Positions 48,048-60,713 are shown, numbered from the stretch's first letter. The stretch: DNA of 64,000 nucleotides from Cryptomeria japonica (GCF_030272615.1 NC_081413.1:721014367-721078366), one strand, 5' to 3'. Notes: generated by a model from the sequence alone, not told the origin. Program-made: numbers and translations.

Positions 48048-48660
48048 ATTCCTGATGGGAGGTGCTTTTCCCCCCACATTTCCGATGACCCGTGATTTTC
48101 CCCCACTCAAAATCTTGATGGGAGAAGAATTTCCACTGGATTTCCGATTGACCTCTTTTTTCCCCCATTCAGATTCCTGATGCAAGGCGATTTTCCACTA
48201 GAAGGGCAAAAAATTTGACTAAGTGTTGGGAAATCCTCCTGATGACCCACATTCCCCTGGGAGTGCAAATGACTTTAACGCGGATGATATTCATGTTCCT
48301 GATGCAGATCGATTTTCCACCAAAGCAGTTAATGATAAAATTTTACGGATTTTTGTGCGGATGATGATTCCTGATGGAGGGCGAATTTCCCCAATTGCAT
48401 TTTTTATGAAATTTTGTCTAGATAATTATCGAGATAGGGGTCAATTTTCCCCTAAGGTGAAATTTGAGCTCAATGACAAAATTAAGTTGGAATTTTAATT
48501 CCAATGGATGGCGATTTTCCCCTAGAGACTTTTTTGTGCAAATGTGATGAAATTTCATTGGGATTTTTATCCCAAGGTGGGTCGATTTTCCCCCAAAAGC
48601 ATAATTTTTTATATTTTAATGATTTTCATAATGTGGGGCGATTTTCCTCCACGAGTCAAA
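48048..48660 (+). repeat. Degenerate minisatellite of F unit C (gatgg-ggcgattttcccc)
   Basis: About eleven imperfect units of cctgatgg..ggcgattttcccccа-type sequence recur at irregular 30-70-base spacing. They occupy the position held by hairpin arrays in the other F units. Gcgaatttctcc strings near 48957 may be further units. Confidence 0.7.
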
Positions 48661-49269
48661 ATTGATCAAATTTTGAAAAAATTTAAAATGAATGATCCCA
48701 AATTTAATTGTTTTTTGTGATGATTAAAGATTATTTAAAAAATCAGAAACAATTAATTAATGACTTGCAATAATAATTAATTAAAAAATAATCTTCTAGA
48801 AGCAAGTCGATTTTTTTTCCAGGCAAGTATAAAGGCAAAGATTTATCCCACATTGATTGTGTGGTGAAAACTCAAGGCAACAGCAAGTTTTGAAGGGAGA
48901 GACCAGCATTAAAATAATAATATACTTGTTGAGTGTGATTGCTAAGTGGCTGATTTGGGCGAATTTCTCCAATTGGGTGATTTTTTGTGAAGTGTCAACT
49001 TGACACCATTGGAGCTAAAGTGTTCTTTGAAGTTTATTTTCTGCCCAATCAAACCTAGGTGATATTTTTTGAGGGCCATTGGGGCAAGTTTGGAGAACAT
49101 TTTTCTCAGACAGGCGATTTTGGAGGTGGCGCCATTGTTGAAGAAGGGTGATATTTGTTTGGAGGTCAAATTTCTCCATTTTGGGTGCATTTCCTCCATG
49201 TTACATTTAAGTTCTATTTTCAGAATTTGTTAGAAATCTAGATATAACTTCTTATTTCCATCCCTAAAA

Positions 49270-52200
49270 TTGTCTAAATCATTAGGAATCAGAACACTTT
49301 TAATTCTGAAGATAGTTATCAAGATGATTGTTTCCGAAGTTATTGACTTCCAGCTTCCTACAAGTACAATGTCGAAATCCAAAATTGGAGTTCGGAAGGA
49401 GCAACAAAGAATAGTTCAAAAGGGATTCTATCCAAAATCCAAATTGTCATCCAAATTGAAGGAGATCACAGATACGAATATGCATTTCTTGAACATGGAG
49501 CAGATGCAGCAAAGCATGTTCGAAACAAGAGACCAAATCCCCTCTCCTACCTATGCAAACATCATGAGGAGTGGTATCTATCATGCCGCTGGATTTCCGC
49601 AATCTATACAATGCAGCGAGTTGATCTTGGAGTGCGCAAGGCACTACGATCCTCTCTCCCGAATGATCAAGACTCCCAAGGGTGTGACCATTGCCTACTG
49701 TGCTGAGGACACCATTGCCAAAGTGTTTGGAATTCCCTGCAGTGCAGACATGAAGGATAGGACAAAGGATGAGTATGAGGCGAAGTACAAAGCTAAGGCG
49801 GATGAATGCAAAACTATAGTTAACAAAGAGTGGATGATTGAGCCAACGCCTCATCATTCCAAAGCACCCAAGACACTCATGTGCACAGATTTGAAGGAGG
49901 AATATGGCGACTTGGTATTCCTATTGAACCGAGTGATGGGGATGCCACAAGGTACATTATATGATGGATGGATGTTTTATTTTATCTAGGATTGTCTGAG
50001 AGGAACAATGATCAATTGGTCAAAAATCATCCATGACAATCTGGATTTCCAATTGAGAAATGTGGAGAGGTTCAAGTCATTTGCCATGACTTCCTACCTT
50101 GTGTATATACTTGCGAGATTTGTCACATACAAAGGATTGGTATGCAGAGGTGAAGTCGGGAATGGATAGAGACAGTTCAGGAGTTATGAATGTTGAAAAT
50201 GTTAGCTAGTTCGGATACCTGATTATCGAATTTTAATGTTGTCAAATGACAATTAAAATTCATATGTATTATCTCAATTAATTTGTTATTGGGCTGGACC
50301 CAAATGTAACGTGGGAAGCAATTAATTATGTTATTGGGTTGGGCCCAAATGTAACGTGGAAAGGCAATTCAATGACTATTGGGTTGGACCCAAATACCTA
50401 ACGTGGGAAATGTATAATGACAATAGAACATTAATTAATTATCATGCAAGCCGACTTGAGGATGATTAGCGCCAAAAGGGTGATATATAAACCACTTCAA
50501 GATGAAGTCATTTACACAATCATTTTATCAAATGCTATCTGCTCTCCTAGTAGTGATTCCTTCTCATGCAAACTTGTATAAGGTGATTGTGCAAAACTCT
50601 TCAAGGTTGAATGTGGTGAAGTTGTCAAGGTTCTTCATAAGGTCTCTTGAGCGAATCTGATCTGGACATCTGCTGCTCCTCCTTATCATTTGTTGTTAAT
50701 AAAGAGCTGCATTCATCACTGATATCTTGAACAGCAATTTGAGATAAGCCATTGCCTTGTAAACTGTCTATATTTGAGATAATACATATCACATTTAAAG
50801 GTTGGGTTTTTCACCTCCAAGAGGGAGGTTTTCCCAGGGTATTGGTGTCTTGTGTCTTGTGTTTATTGCTGTTACTGTTTATTCACAGTTTGATTATAAT
50901 CTAATTGGTTAAATTAACATCTGATTGCTTAAAATCAACAATGAATGCTATCCACAGTTGAATATGAAAAGAATTGAAGATTATAGGAGGGTAAATGATG
51001 CATTCACCATGTACATTACGAGGATGTTGCAAGGCGGAATCCATAGGAGGTTGTCCAAAGAGGCAATGGAATTAATTGAGCAATATGGATCATGGTACAT
51101 ACAGTTTCTCACTTTCACATACCCAAGGATTCAAGGATTTCAGTCCGAACCATACAAGCTTCCTAGGTATCCTACAGACATGATGATCCTATTGGAAGTG
51201 GTGAGATAGTTTCTAGAATTTGATTTCATCCAGAAGGAGAAGCATAGAACGAGGATGACATTTCCTATTTTCCTAGGAAAAACATTGGAGGTGTGCCAAT
51301 CCGCTGCTGCAGCTAGTACGGTGATTGAAGAGATTGCATTTTATCGACTTTGAAAGTACAAGAAGAGAGAGAAAGATTTGATCCACACAAGAAAGTTGGA
51401 AGTATCAAAGGAGATAGATTCATACACAAGGTGGGCATTGAAGATTATTGGGCCAACCTGATGGACGAGCAAGTAGTAAAGAGAAGAATGTGGTCCAGAA
51501 TGTCCATGGATTTCATGAGAAAATGTGAACTCTTTCTCATTCCTGATCAGGTGTTGGATGATAAGGATCATACACATCCACAATATGAAAATGAAATGAA
51601 GAAGGCCATCCTATTGCCTAATTGGTCAGAACAAGAAGCGACAGATTTGAGTGAATTGATGAGAGAAGTCTTGAATTTCTTTAGAAAATGGGTAGACAAA
51701 CAGATGAACAGATTAGTAGATATGGGTGTCATCTTCATGTATGATAAGATGAAACAGGAGGAATCCTCTTTCAAGGATGATCAAAGGACAATTAGTGACA
51801 TAAGGATTCATGCAGATGAGGAGAGTCAAGCTCCAAAGCAAAGGAAGAATACACTAGGAGAAACAAAGGCTAGAGGGAAGAAGATTAAAGAAGTAAAGGA
51901 GAAGCAAAAGCCTTTATCTCCCCTCAGTGTCTCATCAATCAAGGAGATTGATATGCCAGAACCAAATAGGGATTTTGAGCAATGCTCAAACACAGTGATA
52001 TTACTAGAAAATACCCAGGAGTTGCATGCCACTGCCACATCCGCACCACTAAATGAAGATGATGAACAATCGGGATCTCCCACTATCGTTTTGGAGGTTA
52101 TCTTGGGAAAGAATGTGTATGATTTGACCAAGGACAATGATGATGATGATGATGTTATCTCGACATTGAAGGAACTTGATCGAGAGATGTGTCTTGATGA

Positions 52201-53406
52201 CGGGATGGAGATGACTGCTATTCCCAATTGGCTAATGAAGAGCATGAAGAAAAGTAAGAAGATGAAGGCATGATCCATTGATGATATTGATGACTACCTA
52301 GCTAGGAGCAATCAAGAGAAAGAGCCTAGGAGGGCTGAGATACTTTCACACATAGCTAGAGATGGGACTGGAATGCCGATTGCACAGGTGGTCGTCCCTA
52401 TTGGTGATGTGACTATGGATGCAACTACTCCCATGGATTTTCGAATCACTTCGGTTGCCCTTGGACGAACTATAAAAGAGTAAGAGTTCCAAGAACTCAA
52501 TGATACAGTTCAGGTGATCAATGCAAGGGTGGATAGGGAGATTGAAGAAAAAGAGAAATATAAAGAAGAGAATATCAGACTCGGGGAGTACATTGCAGGG
52601 ATAAGGCGTGAGAATCCTGCCTTTGTTTCCCCTATTGCAGTTGATCATGGACTTCATATTGATTACGAGGCAGTGAGAGCTACACTCTCAGAATTGGAAA
52701 AATGGATTGAAGATGTGAAGAGACGAGCGAATGATTTCCTTACTCAGTTTGTCCAGGCATTTGATAGAACAACAATGCTTATATTCAGGATATAGTATTT
52801 GGAGAGAGTTTGGGATGAATTCCAGCCTATTTAGGAGAAGACTATTCCCCGCCTTAGAGTTTTGAAGAGGATTCCTATGTCCACGTTGATCAAGGAGAGA
52901 GTTGTGCATGATGGGGACAGATATGATTTCCATGGCTGGTATTGTTCATTGGCCGTGAAGAAATCCATTTATGAGCACGCATGCAAAGATTGTGCGGAGA
53001 TGGAAGGATCAATTCGAGAGATACAGTCAAAGATCCTTACATCTATTAAAGAGTTATTGGTAGTGGATTTCAATGATGCTACTGGTTTACACGAAATTTG
53101 AATGAAGCGTCGTCGGCACAAAGGCCGTGCGATTCGTCGAGTTATCATGAATCACCCGAGTAGCAAGCGAGCCCGTGCTGACCTTTTATCTAATAAATGC
53201 ATCCCTTCCAAGAGTAGATGGAAGATTTAGTTTCCTTGCTGATTCATGTCCACAATTTGCAGAAGCTTATGCCAGATTGGGAGAACACTTTAGATGCTTA
53301 CTTGGATGCATTGGACATGATTGATTTGCAGCAAGATGTCTTGCCCAACATTTCCATGGAGTTAGATTATGTATTGGCTAGATTCTTGGAGTATGCTCAG
53401 AGATAG
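49270..53406 (+). pseudogene. Long broken ORF of unknown function in F unit C
   Basis: Coding-quality segments run in one direction: 49270-49989, on past stops at 49987 and about 50167 to the solo LTR, 50946-51349, 51350-52795 in a shifted frame, 52862-53101, and 53218-53406 in another. Together they amount to roughly 1,100 codons. The first part has YDPLSRMIKTPKG..IAKVFGIP and EEYGDLVFLLNRVMGMPQ, faintly like plant mobile-domain proteins (inference). The middle is helical and charged with an acidic DNDDDDDV stretch; the later part includes likely coiled coils (LNDTVQVINARVDREIEEKEK). No protease, RT, integrase or zinc knuckle was seen. It could be a Gag-like or captured host protein. Function unknown. 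Confidence 0.6.
50191..50940 (+). repeat. Solo copia-type LTR, 750 bp, TSD ATGAA
   Basis: It begins TGTTGAAAATG and ends AAAATCAACA. ATGAA is perfectly duplicated (50186-50190 and 50941-50945). The interior has a TATA-like gatatataaacc near 50482 and a gggaggttttcccaggg string near the end, typical of copia LTRs. Three ~45-base units with attgggttggacccaaa occur at 50287-50412. The insertion plus duplication (755 bases) shifts the host ORF; discounting it, the frames on either side coincide. Confidence 0.95.
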
Positions 53407-54024
53407 AGAGATGCAAGACGAAATCTTCAAGAAGATTCCTTACTTGATGATTAGGCATTATTTTATTGGGCCATATGTTGGCAGCTCCATTTTTTATGTA
53501 AACCTTAATTAGGGCAACTCTAGGGTTTTGTTGGCATGATCTTGGCCCTTGATTTTGATTAGATCTTGGCCATTCGTTTTGTTTGAGACTATATATACCC
53601 CATTGCCTCTCATTTGTAAGAGAGTTTTTTTAGAATTGTCACTATATGCTGCAAATTTGAATATAAATCATTGTTCGACTTGATGGTGATTTTTGTTTTA
53701 AGTGTTGTGTGCATTTGAGTTTCTCATTGCCTCCAAGTTAAATTAGAATTTTCTTTCAAGTATTTGTTAGATTGAATGAGAGAATTTGTTGAATGCATTT
53801 GTGTAGAATCCACTAGTCCATACCACTAGCCTCTTGCTGATTGTAAGTGTGTCTTGCGTGGTCAACTGGAATTTCTATACGAATTTAACTTCAATTGTTA
53901 TACGTCCATTGTTTATGCATTAACCTGAATGGTAATCAATGTTTGATGGTAATGGTTTGAACATCTTTGAATTATACCTTAGATGATTGCACTGTGCTTG
54001 TGTCAAATTGTTCGATTTGATGGT

Positions 54025-54179
54025 GATACCTTGCCTAGTAGGATTCCATTGGATCATTGCCTAAGTGCATCTAGGACTAAGAACACTGTTGAAATAAAGC
54101 TAATGATACCTTTCCCAGTAGGATTCCATTGGATCATTGCCTAAGTGCATCTAGGACTAAGAACACCGTTGAAATAAAG
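54025..54179 (+). repeat. 80-base tandem duplication at the end of F unit C
   Basis: Copies at 54025-54099 and 54105-54179 begin gatacct and end gttgaaataaag, with only three or four differences, so this duplication looks younger than its surroundings. Confidence 0.9.
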
Positions 54180-54180
54180 G

Positions 54181-57100
54181 TATGAATATAAATCCTAGGG
54201 TTACAAGGATTGATAAACTAGTGTTTGTATAATGTTGGATAAAGGATAGTGGTAGTTACTAAGAGTTTTGACAATAAAAAATGTAGAAGCAAATGATAAA
54301 GAAGGATTGCAACATTATTCAAACAAGAACAAAACCTTGTTGAAACGGTATTACCACCATGATGTACAAGAGAAAGTGAGCACATAGAGAGTGTGTGCCA
54401 TCAAATTCTCTCAAACTTAAAGCATTCCAATTCGCTCTAGAGTCAAGGATCTACATCCTTTGGAAGAAATAAATTTTAACTTTAATGTCCATATCTACAC
54501 TCTTTTTAAGAATATGCAACTCTCGGAAACAAAGAGCTATCCTCATAAAAGGTTGCTTACAATATTTTTTGTCAAGAAAATCTATAGCAGATGGCATTCT
54601 TCCATGCCATATCTCTTTTCAACTCTCTTTGATCATCCATGATGTGCCCCCTAGAAAAGGGCTTCATAAGATTGATAAAAAGGTAATTGAATTGTTCATG
54701 AAGCCATAAAACATTGTAAGTGAAGGATATTTCTATAGGTTGTGCCCTTTTGATTCCTGTCCCACAGAAAGATTGTTGAACGCCATTGGTGAGTCACTAA
54801 AGACACCAAATATTTGTGCTTGACAGATGCTTTTGATTTCATAAGAGTTTGACATCTCTTTTGTCATCTTTCTTCATGGTCTCATACTCTCCAATCTTTT
54901 GTTTAAGTGTGGAGAAATAGTGAATTTGAACCTCATTCATTCGTAGAAATACACTATCTAGTTATAGAAAGATTTTACATCACTCCCCTGCCATTTTCTC
55001 CAGTAAGATTTTGATTCTTGACTTTCAAGTGCACATATGTTGAAAGGCCTCTCATTCTTTGAATGCATTGTGCAATTAAACTTCTGCATTGGAGTAGAAT
55101 TTTCCAGGGCATATCTCCAATGACTGCCCTTTCTATCCATATTTCTGCAAGAATAGCATGTCTTGGATTCAAGTATCTTTCATATTGAGACTGCCACTTT
55201 AAGCCTTGGGGCCACTAGGGAAGTCCGTTCCCCCACATATTTACAGAATCAAAATCTTCTCAGTTTGATTCTAGTCTTATTAGAGGCATCCAGAGTTCAG
55301 CCATAAAAGTAATCCTTTTACCAGGAGACACTTGATTACCTAATTTGCACATTTTAAATAGCCCAGCCTGACCCCTGACTTGACTTAGTAGCCTGTTAAA
55401 GGAACCATGCACTGTTTAAATATCTTGCTTTAGCATTTGGTATGGTACAAAAAGAAGCATGGAGATTTGCAAACAAAGTCACTGGGTGCACAAAAGTGGA
55501 AACATAGAAAAGCAGACGAGGCATTAGGCACCTATTAAGATGAATGACTTACCAGTTTTTGTGCAAATAAGATTGATCCATGTTGCAGCTCTACACATTA
55601 GGTTCTATATGCCATAGTTGTTAAGCAAGTGCCAGTCCAAGAAGAGCATATATTATTTCCTTTCTTGCCATTGCAGGGTTGAGGGTGAAAAATTTTAAAT
55701 ACAACAAGAACATTGACCTCAGCACTGTGGGCAAAATTTCTACAGCATCTGCCCACCTAGCACTGACATTCAATGCTGATGCCAAGTCGATGTGCCACAA
55801 GCTGTCACGACACCAACTTAGAGCTAATGAGTGCCATCTTCCCATTGATCTTATGTTCTGCAATTCTGTTTATTATGTATTGTATGCTAGACTGTGAATA
55901 TAGTATTGTTGTGGAAGATGCTTTATACATTTCCTTGTTATTTTCCATCTCTTTTCAAAACATTTAGCATGCAATTTTTCAGACTAATGTGATTCTGCTC
56001 TCCGTATTGCCAACATTGTTCTCTGTGTGTAGAAGATTCCGGGTTTTCTTTGTTTTCCCTGTTTTTTGTTAATAAATATCAACATAGTTGTTTCTCTATA
56101 CACCCGAGTTTGGAGGTTATTGTTTTTATTCTAAAACCCCCAACTATTTTTTTTTTAACTTTTTCAAATGGTTCGCTTGCTTGTTTGATTTCATTTCTCA
56201 TAGGAATAATGCATAAGAAATTAACAATATTGCACGGACTATTAAAACATATTTATGACAGTCCAATAACAACTGTTCTCATTAATGACTTCAACATCTG
56301 ATAATTAACAGCAAATAATTTAATACAAATATAAAGTTTTCATCACACTTTAATTGCTGATACAGAGTATTCCCTGATGCAGGTCTGGATAAATAAACAG
56401 GGCAGAACTAACCTCGGAATTGCATGGGGCAGCATTTAAATATTCATTCAACAGAAATTGACAAGCATATAAATAAACAGGGCAGAACTAACCTCGGAAT
56501 TGCATGGGACAGCATTTAAATATTCATTCACCAGAAATTGACAAGCATGCAAATTAATCAGATGACAGACTTCTTGCATAGAATAACTGAAATTGTAGTA
56601 AGTATTACTCCAACCAGAATGGCTTCCCCATATACAAAGGCACATACATTTGATTGGTTATTTTTTAACAGAATTGCTGGCATTGAACTCCCCATACCTG
56701 TTGTATACACAAATACCCCTCAAATTGGTGAATGGCGTTCCCTGCTTAGCACCTCAGGTCCCGATTTCTTATCACAGACTGCTACAGCGCTAAATGCAAT
56801 ACAAATACAGCTGCAAACATGCACAATGATCAGACTTGTCGCTAACTATTGCCTTAAATGCTGGTGCGGCCTCCTTATATTTCCTTTGTATTGGTCGATT
56901 TCCCTGTTGCAGTACACCAAGAGTAGCGGCTGAGTGTATACAGCAGTACCATGGACGACAACAACTAATGATGATATCTCACGACTTCATAGCATTATCC
57001 ACGAATTTATGCTGTCACATTATTTGTATGGGCTTGTCCCCCTTTTCCATGAACCCACGTTTGTTTAACAAGGCATTTTAAGTGCCGCGACTGCAATTTT

Positions 57101-58230
57101 GATTGTCGCGAGAAATGGCCTCCTGACCTCTCTATTGGCCGATTGCTGAGTTTAAACAATCCAAGGAAGCTCCCTGTGATTGCTAGTAAACCTCCAGGCC
57201 AATTTTAATGCTGGTCGGTCAGTTCCAAGGCTTCAATGAGGGCGACATTGTCTTGTACGATAGTAGGCGCGACTGGCACATAATTGAAACTATGCCTTAA
57301 ATTTTTCATCCTGAATGCTCACGCTATCTCTGGAGAACAATTTCATCTCAATTTAAGGCATAGTTGCAGGTTGGACGGCTATCGCTATCTCAGTCATGAC
57401 ATTGTTGTAGGTTGGACGGCCAACAATCCGTGCGATTTCCTTATTGTTTTTGGCGACTTTGAAGATATAAACACTCAAGTTGGCCTACCTATTAATCACT
57501 GCTAAATTTATTGCTTTTCAAGTCCAAGCACTGATATTAGGCGACTAGTATTAATCTCATGAAAAAGAGACGGTCAGTCCAACCAAGCTTTGAAATATGA
57601 AATATAATTATCAATTTGAATAGGGGAGAGGATTCACTAGGGCATTCTAATTTCACACTTTTCAAAATAGTTGTGCGTTCTAATTTTGCACTTCTCAAAA
57701 TCTTACGTGAAAATTTTCAAATCACTTTCAATTTTTTATAGCAACTTATTTGACAACTCTCCAGCTTATAACTCAGGTTTTAGGGTCAAATCATCAAATA
57801 TGATGCCACACCAGAATGTTTTTTGTCAAGGTGTCCTAAACAACCAAAAAAAATGTGAGACCAATAGTCGTGCAAGAGGCCCTCATAATTGTACATCATG
57901 ATTGATGGATTTTTACAACTAAGTGTAATTTTATGCAATTATAGGTAGTCATCATAGCAATAACAACTTTAAAGTCACAACTATCAGTACAATGTTGTCA
58001 AAAAAAATGGACATTAAATTAACAAGTATGGGTGCTAAATCAACAATTATTTTCACAACAATTGCAACATGTTCTACTCAATCCTCTCCCCTAACAAATA
58101 TCCTCTTCTTACAAATGTAATTTTGCGAACAAAATTTCAATATATATGAATAGAAACCTGAAGAAATGCCACTTCAAACGGATCACTTACACGTTTAGCA
58201 CAATTGTGAACCCTACCTGGAACCCAAAGG
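54181..58230. other. Four kilobases of intron without recognised genes
   Basis: Only small open frames are present, with no convincing family. It includes the 80-base duplication at 56389-56548 and the inverted repeat at 57288-57365. The 57070-57290 stretch has a higher GC content than its neighbours, and a minus-strand reading there has some coding character (..VAPTIVQDNVALIEALELTDQ..), but no homologue is recognised. Confidence 0.5.
56389..56548. repeat. 80-base tandem duplication
   Basis: Two copies beginning ataaataaacagggcagaac (56389 and 56469) differ at about two positions, pointing to a recent event. Confidence 0.95.
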
Positions 58231-59528
58231 CAACTTTTCTATGAAATTGCTTCAATGGAATGGAGGGTTTCCATCTCCAAATCCCAAAATATTTAGCTCA
58301 CAAATCAATATAACCTATACAGCAAATATCTTTCTGGGGAATTCTCGAGCTCTTTTGTCAGGACGTTGGGATGCAAGTGAATACCAACAAAACCAAAGTC
58401 ATGATCTTTTCTTTGAAAAGGAAGAAACAACAAGTTGATTTTATTTTTGAGGGCAGCCCCTTGGAGGTGGTAATGGAATACAAATACCTAGGAATTGATT
58501 TTCACAACAGGCTCAGTTGGGAGACTTGAAGATCAAAGAGGATTCAAGGAGGATGGAAAGCCTTATACCTTCTTCAAAACAGATGTTGGAAAGTTGCGTT
58601 GTGAGATTGGAAGGCTAAGAAAACTCTTTTCAGCTTGTTAGTAGTGTCAATTATCATTTACGAGTGCGAAGTTTGGGGGGAATAGCATGTAAAACCACAA
58701 ATGGAGGCAAATAGAAAGAATTCAAAAGCATCTAATCACTAGCAATCTCAAAGTCAAATCAACGATACCTTGTGAGGTTCTTTTAGTAGACACGGGTATG
58801 TTCCCAATTCAAGCCTCAGTGATAATTTAGTTATTATCCTACTTAAAAAAGATTGAAAATATGGATAAGCACTGCTGGCCCCAAATGATTGTTGAAGAAG
58901 AACTATGTCATAGGAAGAAGACGTGGAAGAAACAGAACATCAAGTGGATGAACAAGTGGGACATAAATCTGCCTGAATGTCCTAGCACTAAAGAGGATAT
59001 TAAAAAGTGGGTACTAGAGAAATTCAGGAATGCCATGTGGACAAAACAGTTGGCTCGGAAAAAAAAACATTTTATATCAAAAAATTTAACCATACTTGGA
59101 AACATGATGAAAAAAGCTTATTTGAGATCTACGATCAACGAAAAGGCCAAATTTTATTTGCTCAATTGATGACTGGCTCTCATCATTTGAAATGTGAGAC
59201 TGAAAGGTGGAAGGTGCCCAAAGAAGAGTGGGAAGAGAGGACGTGCACTTTTTGCAACAAGAGAGAGGTGGAAACAAAATGGCATTTCATTAAGGAGTGT
59301 GCAACATACGAGGATCTTTCCAATCAATTTGAGGAGTTAAAGGTGGATAGTTTGAGTGAACTTTTTGAAGAGACAAGGCTTCACATAACAATGGGTTTAA
59401 TACTCAAGATTCATAAAAGAAGAAACAACATGGAAAGGAACTTGATCATGGGTTAATTTTGGTTCTTGATCCCTTAGACTGCTAGATTGGTGGATGTCAT
59501 TAAAATTCCTTCATTCATTCATTCAAAT
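58231..59528 (+). mobile_element. Non-L1 LINE relic, 3' end, with (ATTC)n tail
   Basis: The pieces are the C-terminal part of a LINE ORF2 followed by a short 3' region ending in ttcattcattcattcaaatc (59509-59528). A microsatellite tail rather than poly(A) suggests an RTE-like or related clade. The 5' part, with endonuclease and most of RT, is missing, as is usual for 5'-truncated LINE copies. Confidence 0.75.
58350..59456 (+). pseudogene. LINE ORF2 C-terminal relic (RT thumb and zinc region)
   Basis: Near 58370-58530 one frame reads ..VNTNKTKVMIFSLKRKK..FEGSPLEVV.EYKYLGIDF.., the plant LINE RT stretch just after the catalytic block. Further segments (58861-59169 and 59007-59456 in different frames) form a Lys-rich helical region, and then RTCTFCNKREVETKWHFIKEC, a C-X2-C...H...C zinc-binding motif typical of LINE ORF2 ends. 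Stops and frameshifts separate the parts. Confidence 0.8.
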
Positions 59529-60712
59529 CAAAAGGATTTTGGAAAATATTTTCAATTTCTTAGGATAATATAAAAAAATAAGAAATCCAAAGAATGTGAA
59601 AAATGTAAGGGAAAAAAAACATTAATTGTTTTTTATTTAATATTAAAATTTAAAACCAATACATTATTTTATTAAAAAAGGAAAGAAATAATGGACCCAC
59701 CTGGAGTAGACTTTGTGAGAGCAGGGGAAAGGCCCTTACACAGACATCACAATCAGAAATACGATGGAAAATTCAGTTACTGTTCAAATAGTTCACATGC
59801 TTGTTACAGGATAATTCGTGGAAGGTTTCTAAGGATGTTGAAAATCGTGAACAGAAAACCTGCACCGAAAAACCAGGTAGAAATTGCGAAGTGTGCAAAA
59901 AAAATTTTAAAAACTAGTCAAAACTGCAAACCACATTAAAAAAATCTAAATGAAAAATGAAATATCACGAAAAATAAAAAAATATCGAAATTTCAGAGAA
60001 ATGGCAGCTAAAAATAATAATTAGTGGTCATTGGATTTTTTGGCCCTAATATTGTGTGATTTTGAGCAAAGAAATGGGGCAAGAGGGCGAGAAACAAGAT
60101 ATTGCAATGTATTCCAAGATTTCTTCATGATTTGTTTCTAGGGAATGACCTACAAATGATAAGTGAGAACGATTGGTTGGAAATTTGTACCCACAGTATA
60201 TCAACATGAAAATCTTAAAACTAGAGTTTAAGGGTAATAACCATACATCTTTCTACAAACAACCCAATTCCAAAAAGACAAGGATATTGATTGCTATGCA
60301 ATTTTCCCCTACAAGGGATGAGAAGACGAGCTAATCAAAAGGTTTCCTCGAATATTACCATGCAATATTCCCTTACAATCATTTAGAGACAAGAAAATCA
60401 CATTCATTAATTTTGACATCTATACCTAAAACAAATGAGCTCATTGCTGTTTTGTTATTTGGATTTCAGATATATTGAAGATATCATCTATATAAGGTCA
60501 TGTGGTTGTATAACATATCTATTTATGTATGTTTCTTCTTATTTTATATTAGACGCTCATTTATCTGGTCAATAGAACTTGAAAATAGATGCATGCTCTT
60601 ACTACCATAAATTCTTTGCCATTATGTAGTTTTCATTTTACCATATTTTATGTCTTTTGATCTATCCTGGGGCATTATAGGATCCTTTTCTTTTCTTTTT
60701 TCTTTTTTAACA
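59529..60712. other. End of intron 1, AT-rich, no recognised feature
   Basis: No coding sequence identified. It ends in a pyrimidine-rich tract (about 60681-60710) upstream of the exon 2 acceptors. Confidence 0.55.
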
Positions 60713-60713
60713 G
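60686..60713 (+). promoter_or_regulatory. GLR: Strong competing splice acceptor upstream of GLR exon 2
   Basis: A long ttttc tract followed by taacag at 60708-60713 looks like a better 3' splice site than the ccatggtttcag at 60765. The exon-2 frame has a TAG at 60720-60722, and from exon 1 in phase 1 the added 52 bases reach a TGA after seven codons. Its use would therefore end the GLR protein early. Confidence 0.6.

Larger units (their letters stand above)
46046..54180 (+). mobile_element. F-family unit 'C', plus strand, with coding capacity; right end unresolved
   Basis: It starts TGTTGTGACC followed by agacatcgccccattgc, the F-family terminus. A degenerate minisatellite (48048-48660) occupies the array position, and near 53590 a TATA-like actatatatacc is followed by ctcatttgtaag, matching the promoter-like segments of A and B. 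The 53850-54060 part matches the R/U5-like region of unit B (minus strand, 38330-38500). Unlike A and B, a long broken ORF sits between array and promoter. The left flank is ccact; a matching right flank was not found, and the expected F terminus is missing, so the right side is truncated or rearranged. Confidence 0.65.

Noticed and set aside
55621-55863. 80-codon minus-strand frame (SWCRDSLWHIDLASALN..) as a gene fragment
   Set aside because: No recognised family, no neighbouring exons, and a frame this short is expected by chance.
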